Below are positions 9,090 through 16,635 of a stretch of 64,000 nucleotides of DNA, piece by piece. The notes under the pieces were generated by a model. It saw only the letters and a program-made list of their open reading frames with translations. It did not search any database and had not been told where the DNA came from. Source of the DNA: Helicobacter jaachi (GTDB lineage: Bacteria; Campylobacterota; Campylobacteria; Campylobacterales; Helicobacteraceae). The first letter of the stretch is position 1. Each line of letters begins with the position of its first letter. The stretch spans positions 62,001 to 126,000 of the forward strand of contig NZ_JRPR02000001.1 in the NCBI RefSeq assembly GCF_000763135.2, written 5' to 3'. A program made the position numbers and the translations under genes.

Positions 9090-9688
9090 AATACACCTTT
9101 TGTCGATGGAGTGAGGATTCTAGGATTTAAAGTCAGCGCGCGGCGCAAACTCACGCCAAAAGCCTTAAACATCGCCTCAATAATGTGATGCAAATTTTTA
9201 CCCCTTTTTAGCACAATATGCACGCTTAAGTGCGCATTAAAGCTTAGCGCACGGAAAAACTCCTCCACAAGCTCCACATCAAGCTCCCCTACCATACCCT
9301 TAAAGGGCAATTTATACGCATGCGTATCAAAGACTAAAAATGCCCGATTACTCACATCAATATCACACTCTGCGCATGCTTCGTCCATTACTACACTTGC
9401 ATTGCCAAATCGCTCAATGCCCTGCACCGGATAAATCCCTTGAGCTAATGCCTGCCCTAAGAGTATGCCACAATCCTCTACGCTATGATGTCCATCAATG
9501 TGCGTATCACCCTTGCATTGCAAATTTAAATCCATAAGCGAATGCTTAGTGAGTGCTTCTAGCATATGATTAAAAAATCCAACCCCGCTTTGTATATGCG
9601 CATTGCCACTGCCATAGATTGAAAGTGAAAGCGCAATATCTGTCTCTTTGGTTTTGCGTGTAAGCTCTATCACATCTGCATTGTGCAT
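9086..9688 (-). CDS. hisB: Imidazoleglycerol-phosphate dehydratase
   Basis: HisB catalyses the sixth step of histidine synthesis, dehydrating imidazole glycerol phosphate. The 200-residue protein is the monofunctional form (no N-terminal phosphatase). It shows the manganese-binding histidine motifs FFNHMLE and DGHHSVEDCG in the first half and a matching second-half HHIIEAMFKAFG. The SD AAAGGAG lies about 5 bases before the ATG. It is a metabolic gene inserted in the envelope operon, overlapping kdsC by 4 bases. No other his genes are nearby. Confidence 0.94.
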   Translation of the reverse strand: MHNADVIELTRKTKETDIALSLSIYGSGNAHIQSGVGFFNHMLEALTKHSLMDLNLQCKGDTHIDGHHSVEDCGILLGQALAQGIYPVQGIERFGNASVVMDEACAECDIDVSNRAFLVFDTHAYKLPFKGMVGELDVELVEEFFRALSFNAHLSVHIVLKRGKNLHHIIEAMFKAFGVSLRRALTLNPRILTPSTKGVL

Positions 9689-9714
9689 TATCGCTCCTTT
9701 AGTTGTCCTAGATT

Positions 9715-10614
9715 CTAATCACGGATAAAAAATCCCCCCTGAATCTGCGTATTTTTCTTTAAAAAATCGCGTGCCTCTTGCTCGCTTTTAAATCCTCGCA
9801 AAAACACACGATAAATAGGCGCGCCATCAAGCTCAAATTCTTTCATTACACTTTGATATGGCGGCATATGTGAATATCGCTCTTGCGTTATGCGCGCACC
9901 CTCACTGCGCCTAAATGCACCCACTTGAATAGCAAAATCCCCTCCGCTTACAGATTTTGGCGTATTATCTACTTTAAATTCACCGCCGATAATATCATCA
10001 CTCTGCACATTTTGCACATTGCTTTCTTTATTAATCACCCCGCCAAAGCCAATCACTTCTAGTCGCACTTTAGCCGTGCCAACTTTTACCATATCAATAT
10101 CTTGCGCGGCGGCATTGCTTAAATCAATAATGCGTCCCTCCACAAATGGACCTCTATCATTTATGCGCACAATGGTGCTTTTGCCATTTTCGACATTGAG
10201 CACTTTTACGACTGTATTCATAGGGAAAGTCTTATGCGCAGCTGTGTGGGCATACATATTGTAAGTTTCGCCATTTGAAGTTTGCTTTGCATGAAAATCA
10301 GGTCCATACCAACTCGCATAGCCATCAAACTTATCTCCAAGACTCACTTTTTCAGGATAATACCACTTGCCTGCCACTTGATAAGGGCGCATAGTGGCTT
10401 CTTGTATGGCAGGAGATTCTCTCATTGATGTGCCACCAATATTTGGCGTAATACCTTGATTAAACGCATCTAAATCATCAAAACTATCATTAAAGCCTTT
10501 CGCCTTTGTGCCGCTCTCTTGCCCCCATGGCGTGCTTTTCTCCGCACAGCCTAAAAACGCGCCCAAAACACCACAACATAGAGCAAATACACAAAATCTC
10601 ATATATGCTTTCAT
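9715..10614 (-). CDS. rlpA: RlpA-type septal-ring lytic transglycosylase lipoprotein
   Basis: RlpA cleaves peptidoglycan strands lacking stem peptides. The 299-residue protein has a lipoprotein signal with lipid cysteine at about 23 (AFLGC), a double-psi beta-barrel domain (YASWYGPDFHAKQTSNGE to INDRGPFVEGRIIDLS, about 98-175) and a C-terminal SPOR domain (about 222-299) that binds denuded glycan. The start region holds a tandem 10-base duplication (10605-10624) that places a second ATG out of frame just after the SD. The in-frame ATG at 10612-10614 has the better spacing and leads into the signal peptide. It lies 35 bases after mltD. Confidence 0.92.
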   Translation of the reverse strand: MKAYMRFCVFALCCGVLGAFLGCAEKSTPWGQESGTKAKGFNDSFDDLDAFNQGITPNIGGTSMRESPAIQEATMRPYQVAGKWYYPEKVSLGDKFDGYASWYGPDFHAKQTSNGETYNMYAHTAAHKTFPMNTVVKVLNVENGKSTIVRINDRGPFVEGRIIDLSNAAAQDIDMVKVGTAKVRLEVIGFGGVINKESNVQNVQSDDIIGGEFKVDNTPKSVSGGDFAIQVGAFRRSEGARITQERYSHMPPYQSVMKEFELDGAPIYRVFLRGFKSEQEARDFLKKNTQIQGGFFIRD

Positions 10615-10624
10615 ATGCTTTCAT
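10605..10624. repeat. Tandem 10-base duplication at the rlpA start
   Basis: ATGCTTTCAT occurs twice in tandem on the plus strand. Read on the minus strand, this gives two ATGAAAGCAT copies, creating an out-of-frame ATG one base from the SD ahead of the true start. Loss of one copy would bring the true ATG close to the SD, so copy number could alter initiation, but two copies is too few to call it a switch. Confidence 0.7.
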
Positions 10625-10649
10625 ACTCCTTTAGCAATATTATCGCCCA

Positions 10650-11816
10650 CTATCGTCTATCGGCAAGTTTAGCCTTCATAATAGGAATAGTAAGCTTTTG
10701 ATTAGCCACAATACGCGAGCCTTTAATATTATTTACCGCCTGCAGCTCTTTGACTGAAGTCTTATAAGCGCGCGCAATAGAGCCTAGATTCTCACCTTTT
10801 TGCACAATATGCGTGATAAATACTGATTGCTTTTGTTTGCTCTCATCAAAATTTTGCTTAAAAGTGCGCAGTTTATCATAGGGCAAATACACATTGTAGC
10901 GCTTATTCCCCGGAGGCAAAATAGAGCGCGTGAAATGGCGATTGTATTTTTGCAATTCACTTAAAGAGATTTTCGCACTCTTTGCAATGCTACTTAGAGA
11001 AATGCCTCCTTTGACACTCACGCTTGCAATGCTATCTGTCGCGCCACGATTAAGCAAATAGTCCATATTTTGTGATTTTAAAAAATCCACATCATTAAAA
11101 AGCAAGCTCATAGCCAAAATCGTGCGTATGTAATTGCGCGTTTCAGCCGGGATATATTGCGCTTCATCATCTAAGAGCGTCTCTATGCTTTTATCTCCGC
11201 CAGCCTCCTCAATACCTCTTTTTAATCGCCCTAGCCCACAATTATACGCCATCGCAGCCAGATACCACTCGCCTGTAGATTCATATAAGTATTTTAAATA
11301 TTTTATAGCCGCCTCTGTGCTTTTAATAGGGTCTTTGCGCTCATCGATATAATCACTAATCTCTAGCCCCAATCCCCGCGCCGTAGCAGGCATAATCTGC
11401 CAAATCCCTATGGCTTTTGCCTTACTTTTAGCGCTCGCATTAAATTCAGATTCTGCCATAGCAAGAAAGAGGAATTCTTGTGGGATTTGCTCCTTTGCAA
11501 TCATATTTTTAAGCGTGGGGATAAACTCATAGCTATGCTCAAAGCGTTGGGCGAAATACTGCCATTTATCTTGGATTCTCTGTGCTTTTGCATTATCGGC
11601 AATAGCGGTGATAAAGCTCGCACGCACGCCAAATGAGTTAAGCACATTATTAGTATAAGCATTATAAGTCATAGGATAAAAGTCATTATCCTCCGCCACC
11701 GCCACTAGTGCGCAAAAGCTAAGAAAAATCCACGCAAGACAATGTTTGTATGCCCGCTTATAAAAGCTTCCCCTACTTATGCTCCAAAGGCTTGTATTCC
11801 AAAGTGTTTTAAGCAT
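10650..11816 (-). CDS. mltD: Membrane-bound lytic murein transglycosylase D-like, with LysM
   Basis: The 388-residue exported protein has an N-terminal signal or anchor segment (about 24-42) and an SLT domain with catalytic Glu122 in LAMAESEFN, then GIWQIMPATARGLGL and AYNCGLGRLKRGI. Two C-terminal LysM-type glycan-binding repeats follow (about 270-320, diverged, and 338-384, clear). It cuts glycan strands to 1,6-anhydro products. A strong SD (AAGGAGGAG) precedes the ATG. It lies in the conserved tatD-mltD-rlpA order. Confidence 0.93.
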   Translation of the reverse strand: MLKTLWNTSLWSISRGSFYKRAYKHCLAWIFLSFCALVAVAEDNDFYPMTYNAYTNNVLNSFGVRASFITAIADNAKAQRIQDKWQYFAQRFEHSYEFIPTLKNMIAKEQIPQEFLFLAMAESEFNASAKSKAKAIGIWQIMPATARGLGLEISDYIDERKDPIKSTEAAIKYLKYLYESTGEWYLAAMAYNCGLGRLKRGIEEAGGDKSIETLLDDEAQYIPAETRNYIRTILAMSLLFNDVDFLKSQNMDYLLNRGATDSIASVSVKGGISLSSIAKSAKISLSELQKYNRHFTRSILPPGNKRYNVYLPYDKLRTFKQNFDESKQKQSVFITHIVQKGENLGSIARAYKTSVKELQAVNNIKGSRIVANQKLTIPIMKAKLADRR

Positions 11817-11871
11817 CTCTCCTCCTTAGAATCCTACGCCACTTTATTGACCCCATACATTCCCCACGCAT

Positions 11872-12660
11872 TTATAATGCTCCAAAGAGTTCTAAAGCAT
11901 TGCGCGTGCTAGATTCTATAATATCTGCCTCGCTAGTCTCTAGCACTTGCGCGATTTTTTGCATAATAAGTGGAATATAGTGCGGCTCATTGCGTGTGCC
12001 TCGATGAGGGTGAGGCGTAAGATAGGGCGCGTCTGTTTCAAGCACAATGCGTTCCTTTGGGATAAGTGGCAGCACCTCAATAAGTCGCCGCGCGTTTTTA
12101 AAAGTGCATACACCGCCAATGCCATAGTAAAACCGCTCCTGCAAATTGAGCAAGATTCTATCGGCGTTATAGCAATGTAGCACGCCATAAGCTTGTGGAT
12201 AGTTTTGCAAAATATCAAACGCATCAGCGCTTGCCTCCCTAATATGCACAATTAAAGGCTTTTTTAAAGCTATAGATAGCTCAATTTGGGCTATAAACGC
12301 CTCTTTTTGTGCCTGTTTTATATGCTCAATTTCTGCTTGCGTGCCTTCTTTTGGCAAATAGTAATAATCTAAGCCGCACTCGCCGATAGCCACGCATTTT
12401 TTATCCTGCGCAGATTCTATAATTTTTGTCTTATCAAAGCCATTAATATCAGTGGGGTGAATGCCCGCAGCAAAATATATATGCGCATACTCACTAGCTA
12501 TGCGCCGAGCTTTGGGCAGTGTGGTAATATCCGCACCGGGGATAATGACTTTACGCACATTGCTAGCTTTGGCACGCGCGATGACACTTTGTAAATCATT
12601 GTCAAATTGCTCACTATCAAGATGGCAATGCGTGTCTATCATATAATCAAAGTGGCTCAT
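11872..12660 (-). CDS. tatD: TatD-family metal-dependent DNase/hydrolase
   Basis: TatD proteins are TIM-barrel metal hydrolases with 3'-5' exonuclease or D-aminoacyl-tRNA deacylase activity. This protein of about 262 residues has the metal site motif IDTHCHLD near the N-terminus, the loops AGIHP and GECGLDYYY, VHIREASAD and HCYN, and the final Asp in LETDAPYLTP. I prefer the ATG at 12660. A TTG three codons upstream is closer to the AAGGA sequence and cannot be excluded. It is the first gene of the long minus-strand operon and divergent from ribE. Confidence 0.9.
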   Translation of the reverse strand: MSHFDYMIDTHCHLDSEQFDNDLQSVIARAKASNVRKVIIPGADITTLPKARRIASEYAHIYFAAGIHPTDINGFDKTKIIESAQDKKCVAIGECGLDYYYLPKEGTQAEIEHIKQAQKEAFIAQIELSIALKKPLIVHIREASADAFDILQNYPQAYGVLHCYNADRILLNLQERFYYGIGGVCTFKNARRLIEVLPLIPKERIVLETDAPYLTPHPHRGTRNEPHYIPLIMQKIAQVLETSEADIIESSTRNALELFGAL

Positions 12661-12754
12661 CGCGTGCAAAAATCCTTTATGTTATGCTGATTTATGTTAA
12701 AATAAAAGGCAAGATTCTATCATAATTATCTTTATAAAATTTAAGGATTTTTAA

Positions 12755-13396
12755 ATGTTTAGCGGATTGGTTCGAGAAATCGCGCAAGTAAAAAGCTTTT
12801 CGCGCAATACCCTTGCAGTTATAACCACACACAAAGCGCGTATCGGAGATTCTATTGCCATCAATGGCGCATGCCTCACAGCCATAGATTTTTTTAAAGG
12901 TGGCATAGCAATGGAGCTAAGCAAACACACGCAGCAAACTATCGCGCTTGAAAACTACGCACAAGGGCAGCATGTGCATTTAGAGCCAGCGCTACAGGTG
13001 GGCGATAGGCTTGATGGGCATATCGTGCAGGGGCATATTGATGGCGTAGGGCGCGTGAGTGGTATCAAGCATTATGCGCATTCGAGTGATTTTTGGATAG
13101 AATCTAGCAGCCAGATTCTATCTTTTATCGTGCCTAAAGGCTCAATATGCGTGGAGGGCATAAGTCTAACTATTACAGAATCTACGCACAATGCCTTTAA
13201 GCTCACACTTATCCCGCATACCTTGCAACACACGCTTTTTGGGGACTTTAAAGTAGGGCGGCGCGTAAATATTGAGACAGATATTATCACGCGCAGTGTG
13301 GTAAGCACGCTTAAGCATATCCTTGATACGCGAGGTATTACAAATGATGCAAGCCTTACTTGGCGGGAGATTGATAGCATTTCACTAGGATTTTAA
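12755..13396 (+). CDS. ribE: Riboflavin synthase alpha chain
   Basis: The enzyme dismutates two 6,7-dimethyl-8-ribityllumazine molecules into riboflavin and a pyrimidinedione. The 213-residue protein starts MFSGLVREI, typical of the family (MFTGIV), and contains two lumazine-binding repeats (about 1-95 and 96-195) with GDSIAINGACLT and GDRLDGHIVQGHIDGVG in the first and VEGISLTI in the second. The SD TAAGGA lies before the ATG. There is no recognisable FMN riboswitch in the 94-base gap to tatD. The tatD-ribE-flhX order matches H. pylori HP1573-HP1575. Confidence 0.95.
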   Translation: MFSGLVREIAQVKSFSRNTLAVITTHKARIGDSIAINGACLTAIDFFKGGIAMELSKHTQQTIALENYAQGQHVHLEPALQVGDRLDGHIVQGHIDGVGRVSGIKHYAHSSDFWIESSSQILSFIVPKGSICVEGISLTITESTHNAFKLTLIPHTLQHTLFGDFKVGRRVNIETDIITRSVVSTLKHILDTRGITNDASLTWREIDSISLGF

Positions 13397-13420
13397 AGGC
13401 TCTAGATTCTATAAGGGATT

Positions 13421-13705
13421 ATGATGACAAATAAAAAAGCTGTGGCACTCGCCTATAATGCACAAAATGACAATGCCCCGCGGGTCGTGGCAAAGGGCAG
13501 AGATGAGCTAGCATTGCGCATTATCGCAAAAGCGCAAGAATTTGATGTGCCGCTTTTTTGCAATGCCTTGCTTGTGGATTCGCTGCTTTCTTTGCCCTTA
13601 GATTCTCAAATCCCGCCAGATATGTATAATGCCGTTGTAGAAGTATTTGTATGGCTTTTAAAATGTGAAAAAAACGCGCAATTAAGCAAGGATATAGATG
13701 TATGA
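13421..13705 (+). CDS. flhX: FlhB C-terminal-domain homologue (FlhX)
   Basis: The 94-residue protein corresponds to the cytoplasmic C-terminal part of FlhB, the substrate-specificity switch of the flagellar export gate. After a short leader it reads AVALAYNAQNDNAPRVVAKG and DELALRIIAKA, matching the part of FlhB that follows the NPTH autocleavage site, but NPTH itself and all membrane segments are absent. H. pylori HP1575 is such a protein and can replace the FlhB C-terminal domain. It overlaps the next gene by 4 bases. Confidence 0.85.
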   Translation: MMTNKKAVALAYNAQNDNAPRVVAKGRDELALRIIAKAQEFDVPLFCNALLVDSLLSLPLDSQIPPDMYNAVVEVFVWLLKCEKNAQLSKDIDV

Positions 13706-14853
13706 AAAATTTTATACATTTTTTTAAGCGTGAGCTTAATGGATTTATAAATGATAGATTTTCACTTTTCCTTTGCACGCTCGCGCCTTTGCTTATTGGG
13801 CTGTTTATGTGGGGAGTTTTTAACCAAAGTTTTGTGCGGAATATGCCTATTGGTATCGTGGATTTAGACAAAAGCCCATTGAGCAGGGAGCTAGCACAGA
13901 ATCTTGATGCCATACCTGCCCTTAGTGTATCGCGAAACTATGAGAGCTTAGAGCAGGCTAAAGCAGATATAAGCAGTGTCAAAATTTATGCTGTAGTAGT
14001 CTTTCCTAAAGGGCTTGAAATGCATAGCAAAAAGGGCGTAATAACTGAAATTCCTATCTACTACAACGCACAGCTAATCCTTATTGCAAAAGCTATTGAG
14101 GCTTCATTTAAGCAGCTAATCCTCACAAGCAATGTCAAAGCAAAGCTTGCTAAAAATCTCATTCATACCTACAATCTCAATGCCGCCATTGCTAAAAGCT
14201 CGCCCATTCTTAGCCAAATCACGCCGCTTTATAATATCAATAATAGCTACTTGCAGTTTTTGCTTACAGGCATTCTGCCCTGCTCACTTATTATGCTTAT
14301 GATTACTTGCGTGATTAATGCGCTAGCGCGTGATGAGCAAGATGTAGGCTTTATCAAAGGCAAAAAGTCTCAAATGCCAGAGGTGGGTGCGCGAGTGTAT
14401 ATTCTAACCAAAGTATTTGCGTATGTGGCAATCTTTTCGCTGTGGTGGGCGGTGATGATGATGTTTTTTGCCTCACTTGGCTTTGAATGTCGAGGAAGCT
14501 ATGCTACGCTGTATTGCGGTATGTTTTTAACACTGCTTGCCTATGGTGGGGTGGGAGTGTTTGCCTATGCGGTGCTAAGAGACCATACGCGTGCGCTTTC
14601 TGCGGCTGCAATTTACTGCGCGCCTAGCTTTGCCTTTGCAGGTTTAACCTTTCCGGTAAATTCAATGGGAGCTTTTGCAAGCTTTTGGCATAGTATTTTG
14701 CCCATTAGCCACTATTTAAAGCTGTATGTGCAGGTGGCAAACTATGGCTTAGACTTTGCAAGCGTGGCGCGCACGATGTGCGAGATATTGCCTTTTGTGC
14801 TATTTCTTGCTTTTGGGATTATCGTGTATAGAAAAAGGGAGCATATTGATTAA
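13702..14853 (+). CDS. ABC-2 type transporter permease
   Basis: The 383-residue protein has one N-terminal membrane segment (about 20-38), a long extracytoplasmic domain (about 40-180) and five C-terminal segments (about 190-375). This is the YhhJ/YbhS-like ABC2_membrane layout used for drug or lipid export. Sequences such as PIGIVDLDKSPLSREL and FAGLTFPVNSMG are typical. No ATPase, membrane-fusion or second permease gene lies beside it, so partners must be elsewhere. It overlaps flhX by 4 bases and the downstream outer-membrane protein by 8 bases if that uses the TTG at 14846. Confidence 0.85.
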   Translation: MKNFIHFFKRELNGFINDRFSLFLCTLAPLLIGLFMWGVFNQSFVRNMPIGIVDLDKSPLSRELAQNLDAIPALSVSRNYESLEQAKADISSVKIYAVVVFPKGLEMHSKKGVITEIPIYYNAQLILIAKAIEASFKQLILTSNVKAKLAKNLIHTYNLNAAIAKSSPILSQITPLYNINNSYLQFLLTGILPCSLIMLMITCVINALARDEQDVGFIKGKKSQMPEVGARVYILTKVFAYVAIFSLWWAVMMMFFASLGFECRGSYATLYCGMFLTLLAYGGVGVFAYAVLRDHTRALSAAAIYCAPSFAFAGLTFPVNSMGAFASFWHSILPISHYLKLYVQVANYGLDFASVARTMCEILPFVLFLAFGIIVYRKREHID

Positions 14854-15895
14854 ATCGCTTTTTTTAAGGCTCTCACCCCTTATTTTTACTGCAAACTTTG
14901 CTTTTGGCGCGGATATTATTATACCCTTGTATGATGAGGCATTTGGGAGAGATGATGATTATATGGACATTGAAGAGTTTTTAGATTTTTTAAATCTAGA
15001 TTCTATATTACCTCCCTCCGCGCAAGCAGATACAGAATCTGCTAAGCAAAATGCTAGCACTTCTAGCCTATCGCTGCATTATCTTAATGGCTATATGCGC
15101 CACAAACATTTTGATATAACTCTCCATGGGCTAGCGCTAGAATACAACACTATTTTGCTTAATACCCCAAAAAGCGACATCGTGCTAAGCTATAATTTTA
15201 ATGTTGCCAATGCCTCCTTACGCCCGCGCAACGCTCCTTATAATATTTCAAATAGCAATATGGGCTTAATGGGTGTAGATTCTATAGAATCTACGCGGGA
15301 TAAAAGCTCTATTTTAGGCACATTTGCCACACTTGATATGCTGTTTAATCAAACGCACAAAGGCTATCATGCTCTAAGCTTTGACTTTGGCTACTCCACA
15401 GGATTAAAAGGACAAAGCAGTGCGAGCAGCATAAGAGGTGTGAGCGAGTTTGATGAACATTCGCTTATGCTCAATGCTGAATATGGCTATGGCTTTATAA
15501 ATGGGCTTTATACGCTAATCCCATACTTGCGCGTGGAAAGCTATGTATTTTTCCCTAATCGCGCCGCGCGCAGTAACTTTCATCGTCGCATTGATGGGGG
15601 TATGAATGCTATTTTTGGGCTAAAGCACATATGGGATACAAAATGGCTTGAGTTAGGATTAAATATGGGGGCTTTGAGCGATTTTAATATTTCTGGCAAT
15701 AGCGTTGGCGTGCTAGCCAATGGCAACATTGTATATGATAGCGATGGCGTGAGCAATGGGATATTTAGCGAGCTAAGCTTTGGGATTTTGCGCTTTAAGC
15801 ACTTTCATCTCATCGCGCGCACGAATATAGGCTATATGCTCTCCTACTATGAGTTAAATATTCAAAGCGATGTGTCGCTTATGTGGAGGTTTTAA
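14846..15895 (+). CDS. Outer-membrane beta-barrel protein starting at TTG
   Basis: I choose the TTG at 14846: AAGGGAG lies 4-5 bases before it, and translation from there gives a clean signal peptide (KSLFLRLSPLIFTANFAFG, cleavage before ADIII). An upstream ATG at 14756 would add 30 unlikely residues inside the permease gene. The mature part shows alternating beta-strand patterns with many Tyr/Gly/Asn and ends in SLMWRF with a terminal Phe, the usual barrel assembly signal. It resembles Helicobacter outer-membrane proteins in style, but I cannot name a family. A palindromic GTAGATTCTATAGAATCTAC (15275-15294) codes for VDSIEST in its middle. The start overlaps the permease stop, so the two are coupled. 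Confidence 0.75.
   Translation: MIKSLFLRLSPLIFTANFAFGADIIIPLYDEAFGRDDDYMDIEEFLDFLNLDSILPPSAQADTESAKQNASTSSLSLHYLNGYMRHKHFDITLHGLALEYNTILLNTPKSDIVLSYNFNVANASLRPRNAPYNISNSNMGLMGVDSIESTRDKSSILGTFATLDMLFNQTHKGYHALSFDFGYSTGLKGQSSASSIRGVSEFDEHSLMLNAEYGYGFINGLYTLIPYLRVESYVFFPNRAARSNFHRRIDGGMNAIFGLKHIWDTKWLELGLNMGALSDFNISGNSVGVLANGNIVYDSDGVSNGIFSELSFGILRFKHFHLIARTNIGYMLSYYELNIQSDVSLMWRF
15275..15294. repeat. Tail-to-tail AGATTCT/AGAATCT palindrome inside the outer-membrane protein gene
   Basis: GTAGATTCTATAGAATCTAC is a perfect 20-base palindrome within coding sequence, translated as VDSIEST. It is the inverse arrangement of the intergenic palindromes. Confidence 0.9.
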
Positions 15896-15917
15896 GCAAG
15901 AATTTAAAGTATTAAGG

Positions 15918-15923
15918 TATAAT
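15918..15923 (+). promoter_or_regulatory. -10 box of tRNA-Phe promoter
   Basis: TATAAT lies 13 bases before the mature tRNA 5' end, with an AT-rich stretch upstream. Campylobacterota promoters often lack a clear -35, and none is obvious here. Confidence 0.6.
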
Positions 15924-15936
15924 GCGCCTCTTTTGT

Positions 15937-16012
15937 GGCTCGATAGCTCAGTCGGTAGAGCAGGAGACTGAAAATCTCCGTGTCGGTGGTTCGATTCCGC
16001 CTCGAGCCACCA
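15937..16012 (+). tRNA. tRNA-Phe (GAA)
   Basis: The 76-base cloverleaf has acceptor stem GGCTCGA/TCGAGCC, D-arm AGCTCAGTCGGTAGAGC, anticodon stem GGAGA/TCTCC with loop CTGAAAA (anticodon GAA at 15970-15972), T-arm GGTGGTTCGATTCCGCC, discriminator A and an encoded CCA. Confidence 0.98.
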
Positions 16013-16038
16013 TTCTTTAACTCCTCAACTTAAATTTA

Positions 16039-16068
16039 TAGAATCCAACCTCAAAAAACAAGTTGATA
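16039..16068. repeat. 30-base intergenic repeat, copy 1
   Basis: The segment after tRNA-Phe shares an identical 21-base core (16048-16068) with 50701-50721. The agreement extends left to 30 bases with two differences. The left end is an AGAATC half-site. Function is unknown. Confidence 0.8.
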
Positions 16069-16185
16069 GATTAGCTAAAGCTTAAGCTCAATAGCGTGGA
16101 AATTATAGAATCTAAATCACCTCACAAATTTACCTCGCGTTAGATTTATGCACTATGCTTTCATACTTTATCCTAAGGAGCGTAT

Positions 16186-16503
16186 ATGATAGAAAATATT
16201 AATAGCACTAGATTCTATGAGGTGATTAAGCAGGGGTGTTGCGTGGTGGATTTTAGCGCGTCTTGGTGTCCTGACTGCAGGCATATTGAACCTATGCTTG
16301 AGATATTAGACAAAGAATTTGCTGGGAAAGTGAGCATTTATAAAATAAGCTTTGATACAGAATCTACCCTTAAAAATGAACTAAATATCCGCAAAATCCC
16401 CACGCTTATATTTTACAAAAATGCCAAAGAGGTGGGCGAGCGCTTGATTGAGCCGCGCTCTATAGATAGCATTAGAGCAGCCTTTAATGCACTCATTAGC
16501 TAA
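16186..16503 (+). CDS. trx2: Thioredoxin-like protein with CPDC active site
   Basis: The 105-residue cytoplasmic protein has the full thioredoxin fold with active site WCPDC (Cys28, Cys31) instead of WCGPC, and the cis-proline in RKIPTLIFYKN. H. pylori thioredoxin 2 (HP1458) also uses CPDC, and the size agrees. It would reduce disulfides with electrons from thioredoxin reductase. The altered dipeptide usually changes redox potential. The SD TAAGGAG lies before the ATG. It stands alone between tRNA-Phe and the chemotaxis receptor. Confidence 0.88.
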   Translation: MIENINSTRFYEVIKQGCCVVDFSASWCPDCRHIEPMLEILDKEFAGKVSIYKISFDTESTLKNELNIRKIPTLIFYKNAKEVGERLIEPRSIDSIRAAFNALIS

Positions 16504-16635
16504 CACGCATTCCAACTATTTGGCTCAAAGTAAGCAAATAAGCCGCTTTGAGCTATCTTTCATAAATGGATAATATTTATTAATAATATACTTTTACAAG
16601 ATACAATCCTTCAATTTTAATACATTAAGGAGACA

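Noticed and set aside
10605-10624. Tandem duplication as a phase-variation switch for rlpA
   Set aside because: Only two copies of a 10-base unit exist, and the out-of-frame ATG is too close to the SD to compete well.
12661-12754. FMN riboswitch upstream of ribE
   Set aside because: The gap is too short (94 bases) and lacks the conserved RFN element sequences.
14756-14845. Earlier ATG start for the outer-membrane protein
   Set aside because: It lies inside the permease gene, lacks an SD and would put a Cys/Arg-rich stretch before the signal peptide; the TTG at 14846 fits better.
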